In this document: positions 1 to 6,157 of the stretch, piece by piece
How positions within the stretch are numbered: the first letter of the stretch is position 1
Layout: the number at the start of each line of letters is the position of its first letter
Assembly: GCA_034434635.1 (NCBI GenBank)
Contig: DAOTYX010000090.1
Location: 1 to 10,109, forward strand
Origin: DAOTYX01 sp034434635
GTDB taxonomy: Bacteria > Chloroflexota > Anaerolineae > B4-G1 > DUEL01
Reading direction: 5' to 3'
Length of the DNA: 10,109 nt
Notes under the pieces: model-generated
Told to the model about the DNA's origin: nothing
Database searches by the model: none
The model's input: only the letters and a program-made list of their open reading frames with translations
Made by a program: the position numbers and the translations under genes

Positions 1-983
1 TCGTCGTCTTCGCCTTCGCCGCACCCTACTACCTGGACACCACCGAGATCTCGAAACTGTCCGCCTACTTCGGCCTCTACAGCCCCACCCCACCCTTCGT
101 CGAGGCGGCGGTGCGCGCCCTGTTCGACGAGTTCCCCGTCACCGGCGCATCGCCCGTCTCTGTGGCTGGCATCAACTACGAGATGATCGTGCAGACCCAG
201 CCCAACCCGGCCCAGACCATTCAACTCTACTACGAGGTCGTCAGCGGACCCCCTGGCGAGGCCACCCCCTCCCCGGCCACCCCCCAGCCAATTGACAAAG
301 GGGACACCGTGCGGCTGTGGACGAGCGCCATCGTGGACCGCAACGGCCATCCGGTGCCCGACGGCACGCCGGTGGAGTTTATCTTCACCTACCCCCAAGA
401 AGGGCTGGAACACTCCGTACAGGTCACGACGCGCGATGGCATCGCCGAGACTGCCATTACCCTGGACCGTGTGGGGCAGTTGCAGATTTCGGTGCGCGCT
501 GAGCCGGTGCCGCGCGCGGTGCGGCTGGAGATGGACATCCGCGAGGGGGAGCCGGCGGTGATCATCCCCATCAACCCCACGCCCACGATCACGCCGACAG
601 CGACACTCCCGCCCACGCCGCCGCCAACCCCAGAAGCGACCCCCACCCCAGCCACGCAGGCCAGCCCGGTGGGGACCGGTGGCAGGGACAGGGTCCGCTG
701 GGGCGATTTCGTGTTGGGGGTGGTCAGTACAGCCTTGGCCGCAGCGTTCGGCTACATCCTGCAGTGGCGACGGCAGCAGCCCGCGGCCAGAGCGCTGCGC
801 ACCGGCCTGTGGTGTGTCGTCGGGGGTCTGGTCGCCTACATCTGCCTGGCCCTGGGCCTGCCGGGGCTCAGTTGGGTCCACGAACGGGCCGGCGGATGGG
901 CTGTGGTCATGCTGGTACTCATCGGGGCAGCGGTGCCTCTGACCATCACTCTTATCAGGGAGACGGTCAGAGCAGAAGGGTGA
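1..983 (+). CDS. Family 3 glycoside hydrolase, C-terminal part, with Ig-like domain and three membrane helices (5' truncated)
   Basis: The reading frame is open from base 3, so the GTG at 111 is internal and the start lies outside the window; 326 residues are visible. The first ~60 residues resemble the C-terminal sandwich domain of GH3 beta-glucosidase/beta-N-acetylhexosaminidase proteins: a hydrophobic strand ending in APYYL, then SPTPPFVEAAVRALF and an SPVSV...GINYE ending. The catalytic barrel would be upstream, so substrate cannot be judged. Residues ~95-178 look like a bacterial Ig-like (Big-type) domain, with DRNGHPVPDGTPVEF and a DGIAETAITLD strand pair. Residues ~189-222 are a Thr/Pro-rich linker. 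Three hydrophobic helices follow at ~233-253, 265-286 and 298-319. Arginines after the first helix (QWRR...RALR) place that loop inside, so the enzyme would face outward, tethered by its C-terminus. The end overlaps the convergent kinase gene by 17 bases. The GH3 call is good; its specificity is unknown. Confidence 0.8.
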   Translation, partial: VVFAFAAPYYLDTTEISKLSAYFGLYSPTPPFVEAAVRALFDEFPVTGASPVSVAGINYEMIVQTQPNPAQTIQLYYEVVSGPPGEATPSPATPQPIDKGDTVRLWTSAIVDRNGHPVPDGTPVEFIFTYPQEGLEHSVQVTTRDGIAETAITLDRVGQLQISVRAEPVPRAVRLEMDIREGEPAVIIPINPTPTITPTATLPPTPPPTPEATPTPATQASPVGTGGRDRVRWGDFVLGVVSTALAAAFGYILQWRRQQPAARALRTGLWCVVGGLVAYICLALGLPGLSWVHERAGGWAVVMLVLIGAAVPLTITLIRETVRAEG

Positions 984-1953
984 ACAGGAAGGCCAGAAGC
1001 AGCAGAGCGGCGGCGAACACCAGCAGGCCGATGTTCTCGGTCACGGCGCGCCACCTCTCCTCCCGCGCCGGGACCATCACCGCCAACGAGTCGCCGAACG
1101 AGGTGGCGCGGAGCATCGCCCGGAAGGCCGCGACGGTGGGGGGGCGGTCATCAGGGTGCATGGCGATGGCAGCCATAACCGCGCGCGCCGTGGGCAGCGA
1201 AACACGGGGATTGAGTTGCCGCAAGGGAATCAGGGCGTCGGGCTGCAGAAAGCGCTGTTTGGCGTCTGCGGGCGGTTGCCCGGTAAGGAGGTGGTAGAGC
1301 GTCGCCCCCAAGGCATAGAGGTCGGAACGGACATCGGTGTGGCCCGCATCGCCCCCGTACTGCTCCAGCGGAGTGTAGGCCACCGTCCCGCGGCCCTGCA
1401 ACACGGTCACCGTGCGCGCGTCATCCGCAGCCAGCAGCTTCACCAGGCCGAAGTCCACCAGTTTGACCAGCCCGCTGGGCGTCTCCTTGATGTTGGCCGG
1501 CTTGATGTCCCGGTGCAGCACCGGCGGGTCCTGAGAGTGGAGATACTCGAGCGCGTCGCAAAGCTGCTCGGCCCAACGCAACACTCGCCGCTCCTCCAGG
1601 GTGCGCCCGGCGCGAGTCTCCTCCTCCAAGATATGACGCAGGTCGGGCCCGGCGACGAAATCCATCACCAGATACTCCCGCCCTTCGTGGGTGAAGTAAT
1701 CCGAGACCTTGGGGAGATTGGGATGATCGAGGCGCGCCAGGATGCTGGCCTCGCGGTGGAACTGCCGCTGGGCCTGAGCCATCACCTCTGGCGGCAGGTC
1801 GGGGTCGGGACGGATCTCCTTCAGGGCACAGACGCGCCCTTCCAGCAGCAGGTCGGCGGCGCTGTAGACCGCGCCCATCCCCCCCTGCCCTACACAGGCG
1901 ATAACCTGGTAACGGTCGCGCAGGACCGTTCCCGGCGGCAGCAAGCGGGCCAC
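967..1953 (-). CDS. Tail-anchored bacterial Ser/Thr protein kinase (Hanks type)
   Basis: A 328-residue eukaryotic-like Ser/Thr kinase. Visible motifs: glycine loop GQGGMG (22-27), ATP-binding Lys45 in CALKEI, alpha-C Glu68, catalytic loop HRDIKPAN (147-154, catalytic Asp149), DFG (167-169), and YTPLEQ in place of the eukaryotic APE motif, as is usual in bacteria. All core catalytic residues are present, so it should be active. After the kinase fold there is a short spacer and one hydrophobic helix (~306-328) that ends the protein, so it is tail-anchored and has no extracellular sensor such as PASTA repeats. Start chosen at GTG 1953 because AAAGGAGGAG (1970-1961) sits nine bases upstream. The frame stays open to an ATG at 2031, but that extension would translate through the ribosome-binding site and reach the promoter. 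It is divergent from the FHA/winged-helix gene, its most likely substrate or partner (inference). Confidence 0.93.
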   Translation of the reverse strand: MARLLPPGTVLRDRYQVIACVGQGGMGAVYSAADLLLEGRVCALKEIRPDPDLPPEVMAQAQRQFHREASILARLDHPNLPKVSDYFTHEGREYLVMDFVAGPDLRHILEEETRAGRTLEERRVLRWAEQLCDALEYLHSQDPPVLHRDIKPANIKETPSGLVKLVDFGLVKLLAADDARTVTVLQGRGTVAYTPLEQYGGDAGHTDVRSDLYALGATLYHLLTGQPPADAKQRFLQPDALIPLRQLNPRVSLPTARAVMAAIAMHPDDRPPTVAAFRAMLRATSFGDSLAVMVPAREERWRAVTENIGLLVFAAALLLLAFLFTLLL

Positions 1954-1960
1954 GAATTCT

Positions 1961-1970
1961 CTCCTCCTTT
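1961..1970 (-). promoter_or_regulatory. Shine-Dalgarno site that sets the kinase start
   Basis: The minus strand reads AAAGGAGGAG, with the AGGAGG core nine bases before GTG 1953. This is the strongest ribosome-binding site in the window and favours the GTG start over the ATG at 2031. Confidence 0.85.
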
Positions 1971-1980
1971 GTGCGGTCGC

Positions 1981-2019
1981 GGCGGACAGGGACGACGGGG
2001 CCAATCGCCCTGTTCCGCC
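1981..2019. repeat. Imperfect inverted repeat in the divergent control region
   Basis: GGCGGACAGGG (1981-1991) is matched by CCCTGTTCCGCC (2008-2019). This gives 11 pairs with a single bulged T and a 16-base spacer. It lies between the predicted kinase promoter and the kinase ribosome-binding site, and upstream of the FHA/winged-helix gene. It could be an operator, for example an autoregulatory site of the neighbouring winged-helix protein, or a hairpin in the kinase leader RNA. The sequence shows the repeat; its function is inferred. Confidence 0.5.
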
Positions 2020-2034
2020 CGAAAGACGCAAGTC

Positions 2035-2062
2035 ATGATAAACGAGACGGCAGTTCTGTCAA
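2035..2062 (-). promoter_or_regulatory. Sigma-70-like promoter of the Ser/Thr kinase gene
   Basis: On the minus strand a perfect TTGACA (-35, bases 2062-2057) is followed after 16 bases by TATCAT (-10, bases 2040-2035; five of six matches to TATAAT). Transcription would start near 2028, giving a leader of about 75 bases that holds the inverted repeat and ribosome-binding site. The -35 element overlaps the Shine-Dalgarno site of the divergent FHA gene by two bases. No equally good promoter was found by eye for the FHA gene in the 118-base gap. Confidence 0.7.
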
Positions 2063-2067
2063 GGAGG
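2061..2067 (+). promoter_or_regulatory. Shine-Dalgarno site of the FHA/winged-helix gene
   Basis: AAGGAGG ends four bases before GTG 2072. The spacing is short but clearly favours this GTG over the in-frame ATG at 2096, which is 28 bases downstream of the site. Confidence 0.7.
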
Positions 2068-2071
2068 CAGC

Positions 2072-2722
2072 GTGAACAGACCAACAGAAGTTCCCATGCT
2101 GGTCGTTTACGAAGGGGAGTCGGCCGGTCAGCGATGGCTCGTTGAGGGAGAGAGCCTGCTCATCGGCCGGGGCTCAGACTGCGATGTCGTCTTGCCTGAA
2201 CGCCAGGTCTCTCGCCATCACGCACGCATCGAAAGAGGCCCAAACGGTGTCTACCTCCTGCGTGACCTGGGCAGCAAGAACTGCACCTACCTGAACGGGA
2301 AGCCGTTGGGAGAAGAGCCCGTGCCTTTGCATGACGGGGATGAGATTCAGATCGCCCTGTGCGTGAAGATGGGCTTCGTGGGCGCTGACGCGACCCTGCC
2401 CCTGGGGGCGGAGGTCTCCCCCCGCGGCCTGCACGTGGACCGCGCCAGCCGGCGCGTCTTCGTCAACGGCCAGGAGGTGCTACCGCCCCTCTCGCCGGCC
2501 CAGTACCGCCTGTTGACCGGCCTGCTCGACGCCGACGGGAGGGTCGTCTCACGAGAGGAGATCGTCAACCTGGTGTGGGCGGACGAAGCAGCAGAGGGCA
2601 TCTCGGAGCAGGCGATTGACGCGCTGATCCGTCGCCTGCGGGAGCGGTTGACCAGCCTGGACCCCACCCACACCTACATCGTGACCGTGCGGGGGCATGG
2701 TCTGCGACTGGAAAACCGCTGA
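2072..2722 (+). CDS. FHA domain fused to OmpR-type winged-helix DNA-binding domain
   Basis: A 216-residue soluble protein. An FHA domain occupies residues ~9-103, with the phosphothreonine-binding signature: G32-R33, S47-R48-H49-H50, the SKN motif ending at N70, and N75-G76. Residues ~115-214 form a Trans_reg_C (OmpR/PhoB) winged helix: beta strands around RRVFVNG, the LSPAQYRLL helix, RVVSREEIVNLVW, the recognition helix region AIDALIRRLRERL, and the closing wing TVRGHGLRLE. There is no receiver domain, so DNA binding is presumably governed by binding a phosphothreonine peptide, not by Asp phosphorylation. It is divergent from a Ser/Thr kinase, which suggests it reads that kinase's phosphorylation. 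The arrangement recalls mycobacterial EmbR/PknH, but EmbR has winged helix-BTAD-FHA order, so this is not an orthologue. Start GTG 2072 is chosen for its Shine-Dalgarno site. The domain call is firm; regulation and target genes are inferred. Confidence 0.93.
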   Translation: MNRPTEVPMLVVYEGESAGQRWLVEGESLLIGRGSDCDVVLPERQVSRHHARIERGPNGVYLLRDLGSKNCTYLNGKPLGEEPVPLHDGDEIQIALCVKMGFVGADATLPLGAEVSPRGLHVDRASRRVFVNGQEVLPPLSPAQYRLLTGLLDADGRVVSREEIVNLVWADEAAEGISEQAIDALIRRLRERLTSLDPTHTYIVTVRGHGLRLENR

Positions 2723-2730
2723 CGGTTTTC
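2711..2730 (+). terminator. Hairpin at the end of the FHA/winged-helix gene
   Basis: GAAAACCG (2711-2718) and CGGTTTTC (2723-2730) form a perfect 8-base stem around a CTGA tetraloop that contains the TGA stop codon (2720-2722). The T run is part of the 3' arm and no separate U tract follows, so it is terminator-like but not a canonical intrinsic terminator. Confidence 0.45.
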
Positions 2731-2740
2731 ACCGCCGAGG

Positions 2741-2795
2741 CGCAGAGCAGGGGCGTTCCCATCGCCCCTGGCGGGCCCGCTGACAGCGCTCTGCG
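2741..2795. repeat. Nested inverted repeats in the convergent gap
   Basis: An outer pair, CGCAGAG (2741-2747) with CTCTGCG (2789-2795), encloses a perfect hairpin, CAGGGGCG (2748-2755) with CGCCCCTG (2763-2770), and a perfect palindrome GCGGGCCCGC (2771-2780). Drawn as RNA this could be a three-way junction. It sits between two convergent genes and may stop transcription in both directions. The CGCAGAG words also resemble fragments of CGCAGAG-type dispersed intergenic repeats (inference). Confidence 0.5.
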
Positions 2796-2815
2796 GCAGA
2801 GGTTATGCCGCAGAG
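2789..2815 (-). terminator. Strong hairpin spanning the stop codon of the CpXC gene
   Basis: CTCTGCGGCA (2789-2798) and TGCCGCAGAG (2806-2815) form a perfect 10-base stem. The 7-base loop (2799-2805) includes the TAA stop of the minus-strand gene. Its CTCTGCG arm can alternatively pair with CGCAGAG at 2741-2747, so the two structures compete. No U tract follows on the minus strand. Confidence 0.5.
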
Positions 2816-4125
2816 GCCATGATGCGTGCGGCAGCCACTGCCGTCGCCATCCGCCGGGCGGCCTCCTCATCCCCTCGCTCTCGCAGGTCTGCCTCTGTCT
2901 GCTCCATCATCTCGATGAGGGCGGGGGTCAGTATCTTCCGGTTCTGCTCCAGCAGCCGCCGCCTCTCCCCCTCATCCTCCGTCTCCAACAACTGCGTCAC
3001 GAGCAGCAGTTCGGGCGGGATGGCCTCCTGCAACAGACGTGTCGTGATCTCCCAGATCTCCTTCCAGCGGGCCAGGAACGCGTCGTCTCCGTCTTCCTGC
3101 GCGCTCTCGATGTGCGCCTTCAACAACCCGAAGAAGAGCTCATCCAGATCCGCCACGCGACGGCGTGCCAGCAGTTCAGGCTTCTCCGTCACGAAAAGGT
3201 CGCGCAGCAGGGCTTCTTTATCCTCCACTACCTGACGGGCCTGCGCCTCGATCTCCTGGCGGTACTCCATCACCTCTTTGCGCAACGCCTCCAACCGGGT
3301 CCGCTCGGCGGCGTCAGCGGACGCCTCGATGCGCTGGGTGATCAACTGGAAGAAGAAGTAGTCCAGCAACGGCCGGGCCATCGCCACCAGCGCGGCGCGA
3401 CCCTCCCGGTCAGTGCGCAGCAGCAGTTCCAGCAACTTCTCCCGCGTGGGCTCGGCGCGCAGTTCATGGAAGGCGGCAGCACGGGCCTTCAACCGCCGAC
3501 CGGCGGCCGTATGCTCGAGGAGCATCACACGCAGGTCGCTCAGGCGACGGACGATCTCCTCCTGCCCGGCGGCCTCCCATTGCGCGATGTAGAAGGTCAT
3601 CTGCTGGAAGAACGCCTCGTCTATAGACGTCTCTTCCTGGTGGGCCAGCGCCACTGCCTCCTCTGGGGAAGCGTCCAGCAGGCGCTGCAGCAATTCGGCC
3701 CGTTTCCGCTGCGCGTCCAGCATCTCCTGGGTGATGCCCTCTGCCTCCATGACGCGCTTGATGATGCTGTCGTAGGTGAAGAAGACCTGCGGATTGAGGA
3801 GATACCCCTTACGGAGTTCGGGCGGCAGGTCGTTCATCAGCGTCCGCGTCAGCGTGCCGATCACCTGCTGGCGCTCCAGGTCGCTTCGCCCGGCCTCCAT
3901 CGGCATGAAGACCAGCGCCAGTTCCTTCGTCGGATCGTAGTACAGAAAGGGGAGGTTGAGCAGGCCCATCGTGCGACAATGAGGGCAGACCGCCAGATTG
4001 ACCTGACCGGCGAGCAGACGCCCCCGCGCCGAGGGGTCCACCTCCGCATCCAGAATCTGCTCGACAGGCATGCTGAAGGGTTGCTTGCAGGAGGGACAGT
4101 TGACTCTAGCCAGCATCTGAGACAT
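2803..4125 (-). CDS. CpXC-domain zinc-ribbon protein with long helical C-terminal region
   Basis: A 440-residue soluble protein. The N-terminal ~130 residues match the CpXC family: two Cys pairs, CPSC (C10, C13) and CPHC (C47, C50), that should bind one zinc, followed by a hydrophobic strand region (LNLPFLYYDPTKELALVFMP). The remaining ~300 residues are mostly charged and helical (runs such as RKRAELLQRLLDAS and LLEQNRKILTPALIEMMEQ), with no recognised catalytic motif and no membrane segment. The family has no established biochemical role that I can name. Start ATG 4125 has AAGGAA about six bases upstream. The frame is open to 4386, but that part is antiframe of the histidine kinase. The first 20 bases overlap the end of the histidine kinase gene, implying translational coupling and a shared pathway. 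The family call is good; function is unknown. Confidence 0.85.
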   Translation of the reverse strand: MSQMLARVNCPSCKQPFSMPVEQILDAEVDPSARGRLLAGQVNLAVCPHCRTMGLLNLPFLYYDPTKELALVFMPMEAGRSDLERQQVIGTLTRTLMNDLPPELRKGYLLNPQVFFTYDSIIKRVMEAEGITQEMLDAQRKRAELLQRLLDASPEEAVALAHQEETSIDEAFFQQMTFYIAQWEAAGQEEIVRRLSDLRVMLLEHTAAGRRLKARAAAFHELRAEPTREKLLELLLRTDREGRAALVAMARPLLDYFFFQLITQRIEASADAAERTRLEALRKEVMEYRQEIEAQARQVVEDKEALLRDLFVTEKPELLARRRVADLDELFFGLLKAHIESAQEDGDDAFLARWKEIWEITTRLLQEAIPPELLLVTQLLETEDEGERRRLLEQNRKILTPALIEMMEQTEADLRERGDEEAARRMATAVAAARIMASAA

Positions 4126-5731
4126 AGGAGTTCCTTTCTTGCTCTTCTTCTTTCGGTGCGCGGGGCAACGTGAACGAGATCGCGGTGCCCTGGCCAGGCT
4201 CGCTTTCCACCCAGATGCGACCGCCGTGCGCCTCGACAATCGCCCGGGCCAGATATAGCCCCAGGCCGGCGCCGTACGTCTCGCGGCTGAGGGGCCCTTC
4301 CACGCGGTAGAACGGCTCGAAGATGCGCGCCTGCTCAGTGACCGGGATACCTGCCCCCTCGTCGGTAACGGTAATGACCACCTCATCCGGTCGAATCTGC
4401 CCCAGGATGCGCACCTGTCCCCCCTGTGGGGAGTACTTGATCGCGTTGCTCACCAGGTTATTGAGCACCTGCTCCAATCGTCCAGGGTCACCCAGTACAA
4501 CAGGGAACCCGCGCGGGAAACCGACCAGCAGTTCGTGTCGTGTCGTCTGGCTCCCGTAGCGCTGCGCTACACGCTGAGCCACCTCTTCCAGGTCCACCCG
4601 CTCGAAGTGCAGGGAAAGCGCCCGCGCCTGCAGCCGGGAAGCATCCAGGAGATCATTGATCAACGCATCCAGCCGACGGGCTTCCTCGCTGATGGCTGTC
4701 AACCCCTCACGCAGCATGTCCTGGTCCCAACAGGCGTCCGGGCGGTTGAGGGTCTCGGCATATCCCTGGATGATCGTCACGGGCGTCTTCAGTTCGTGCG
4801 AGACGACGGAGACGAAGGTGTTCTTGAGCCGATCCGCCTCGCGGAAACGGCTGATGTCACGCACGTTGGCGATGATGTTGACCAGCCGCCCCTCACGATC
4901 CAGCAGGGGGGCATAAGTGATGCCGACGCTGGCCGTGCCGCCGTTGCGCCGTTGCAGGTCCCCTTCCACGTACAGCGGGCTGCGCGGGCCGCCGTCCGTC
5001 GTCACCGGCCACCCCCCCGCGATCGCCTGCGACAGGTCCATCCGCGTCTCCAGCCGCCGCCACTTCACCACCTCGTCGTGATGGCGGCCGATGACCTCAG
5101 ATGCCGCCCATCCGGTCAGTTCCGCCAGCGCACGGTTGAAGATGGCGATCCGCAGGCCGTTGTCCAGTACCATGACCCCATCCGCGCTGTACTCCAGGAT
5201 GGCATCCAGCCGGCGCTTCTCGTAGGACAACTGCTGGTAAAGCTGAGCGTTGTGCACGGCGATGGCCGCCTGGTCGGCGAAGGTGGTCAACACCTGGCGC
5301 TCGGACGGGGTGAACGGGGTGCCGTAGACGCGGAAAGCGTAGAGCACACCGATCAGGTCGCGGCCGATGGACATCGGCAGGGCGACCACCTGCCGCAGCG
5401 GCAGCCCCGTCTGCAGCGCGACCTGCTCCAGTTTGGCCGCCAGGCCGGGAATGAGGAAGTCGGTGCGGTCGGCCCGCTCGGGGATGTCCGAGAGCAGCGC
5501 GGAGAAGTAGCCGAGGAGACGGACCGGCAGGCCGTAGGAGGCGCGGATGACGAACCCTTCGCCAGGCTGTCGCAGAGCGATAAAGGCCGCCTGCCCCGAG
5601 AGCAGCTCTGTAGCCGCCTCGAGGACCAGCCTCAAGACGGCATCCAGATCAAGTCGGGCAGTCAGCGCCTGGCCGATGTTCAGCAGGTACTCCCACTGAC
5701 GGGAGGTACGGAAAACAGGGAACAACGTCAC
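4106..5731 (-). CDS. Soluble GAF-PAS sensor histidine kinase
   Basis: A 541-residue histidine kinase without membrane segments or signal peptide. In order: GAF domain (~12-166, including LPMSIGRDLIGVLYAF), PAS domain (~172-296, LEYSADGVMVLDNG...FNRALAELTG), HisKA with phospho-acceptor His312 in SHELKTP, and the ATP-binding domain with N box (NNLVSNAIKYSP, Asn428), G1 (DEGAGIP, 457-463), F box (FEPFYR) and G2 (GAGLG, 487-491). All catalytic motifs are intact. The signal is unknown; a cytosolic ligand or redox cue is plausible because a thioredoxin gene precedes it. No response regulator lies in the window, so the partner is elsewhere. Start is set at GTG 5731, one base after the thioredoxin TGA (TGAGGTG). 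A TTG six bases downstream is an equally possible start. The frame is open to 5818, but that would overlap thioredoxin by 86 bases. It overlaps the CpXC gene by 20 bases. Confidence 0.92.
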   Translation of the reverse strand: MTLFPVFRTSRQWEYLLNIGQALTARLDLDAVLRLVLEAATELLSGQAAFIALRQPGEGFVIRASYGLPVRLLGYFSALLSDIPERADRTDFLIPGLAAKLEQVALQTGLPLRQVVALPMSIGRDLIGVLYAFRVYGTPFTPSERQVLTTFADQAAIAVHNAQLYQQLSYEKRRLDAILEYSADGVMVLDNGLRIAIFNRALAELTGWAASEVIGRHHDEVVKWRRLETRMDLSQAIAGGWPVTTDGGPRSPLYVEGDLQRRNGGTASVGITYAPLLDREGRLVNIIANVRDISRFREADRLKNTFVSVVSHELKTPVTIIQGYAETLNRPDACWDQDMLREGLTAISEEARRLDALINDLLDASRLQARALSLHFERVDLEEVAQRVAQRYGSQTTRHELLVGFPRGFPVVLGDPGRLEQVLNNLVSNAIKYSPQGGQVRILGQIRPDEVVITVTDEGAGIPVTEQARIFEPFYRVEGPLSRETYGAGLGLYLARAIVEAHGGRIWVESEPGQGTAISFTLPRAPKEEEQERNSYVSDAG

Positions 5732-5732
5732 C

Positions 5733-6050
5733 TCAGGATAGATGTGCCTCGATGGCTTCCACCAGGTTAGCCTTGGGCCGGTAACCGATCCACCGACCGG
5801 CCTCGGCGCCATCCACAAAGAGGATCAGCGTGGGAATGCTCATCACCCCCAAACGAGAGGGGACTAGCGGGTTCTGGTCCACATCGAACTTGACCACGCG
5901 CAGGCGACCGTCGTACTCGTGGGCGATCTCCTCGACGATCGGCGCAATTCTCCGACACGGGCCGCACCACGCGGCCCAGAAATCCACCAGGGTTGGCAGG
6001 TCGGCGTTGATCACCTCCTCCTCAAACGTCTCGTCCGTCACCTCGATCAT
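5733..6050 (-). CDS. trxA: Thioredoxin
   Basis: A 105-residue single-domain thioredoxin of normal family length. The active site is WCGPC (28-32, with Cys29 and Cys32), followed by the kinked helix RRIAPIVEEIA. The buried-Asp strand DFWAAW precedes it, and the cis-proline lies in SIPT (Pro73). The ending GYRPKANLVEAIEAHL matches the last strand and helix. No signal peptide is present, so it acts in the cytoplasm as a dithiol reductant for target proteins. Start ATG 6050 has GGAG six bases upstream. It is the first gene after an internal promoter and is followed after one base by the histidine kinase, then the CpXC protein, so it may serve these rather than being the general housekeeping copy. 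The symbol is used for the family; the organism may have other thioredoxins. Confidence 0.95.
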   Translation of the reverse strand: MIEVTDETFEEEVINADLPTLVDFWAAWCGPCRRIAPIVEEIAHEYDGRLRVVKFDVDQNPLVPSRLGVMSIPTLILFVDGAEAGRWIGYRPKANLVEAIEAHLS

Positions 6051-6157
6051 CCTTCACTCCTGAGTTGGATTACCCGCGCTGCAGATCCCCGCCTGTAAGG
6101 AGCACAGCGCCCCCTGAAAACAGGTCGGGATAGCGCGGACGTGGAGAGGACATTATC
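6051..6157 (-). other. Leader region between proS and thioredoxin
   Basis: This 107-base gap is the only sizeable space in the minus-strand series. It holds the predicted thioredoxin leader RNA. Weak structure is visible: GCGCTG (6076-6081) can pair with CAGCGC (6105-6110) across a 23-base loop, and CCTG-AAAA-CAGG (6113-6124) is a 4-base stem. No T-box, riboswitch motif or U-tract terminator for proS is apparent. Confidence 0.4.

Noticed and set aside
1954..2031. 26-codon N-terminal extension of the Ser/Thr kinase to ATG 2031
   Set aside because: It would translate the Shine-Dalgarno site and inverted repeat, and would start only about four bases after the predicted -10 element, upstream of the expected transcription start.
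1156..2145. Plus-strand open frame antisense to the Ser/Thr kinase
   Set aside because: It is the mirror of a clearly conserved kinase and runs through the kinase promoter and the FHA start; no domain is recognisable.
2072..2722. Orthology of the FHA-winged-helix protein with mycobacterial EmbR
   Set aside because: EmbR has winged helix, BTAD and FHA domains in that order and is larger. Here the order is FHA then winged helix with no BTAD, so only a functional analogy is supported.
2741..2815. CRISPR or small RNA gene in the convergent gap
   Set aside because: The repeats are inverted rather than direct, there are no spacers, and no promoter is seen within the 80-base gap.
4126..4386. N-terminal extension of the CpXC protein to 4386
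   Set aside because: The extra residues are antiframe of the histidine kinase catalytic domain, and the ATG at 4125 has its own ribosome-binding site just before the zinc ribbon.
3112..5770. Plus-strand open frames antisense to the CpXC gene (3112-4173) and to the histidine kinase (4535-5770)
   Set aside because: Both are shadows of minus-strand genes with clear family motifs; neither has a plausible start context.
6051..6151. Possible T-box or riboswitch in the thioredoxin leader
   Set aside because: Only a 6-base stem with a 23-base loop and a 4-base stem are present. No T-box sequence, specifier loop or U-tract terminator is seen, and the downstream gene is not a synthetase.
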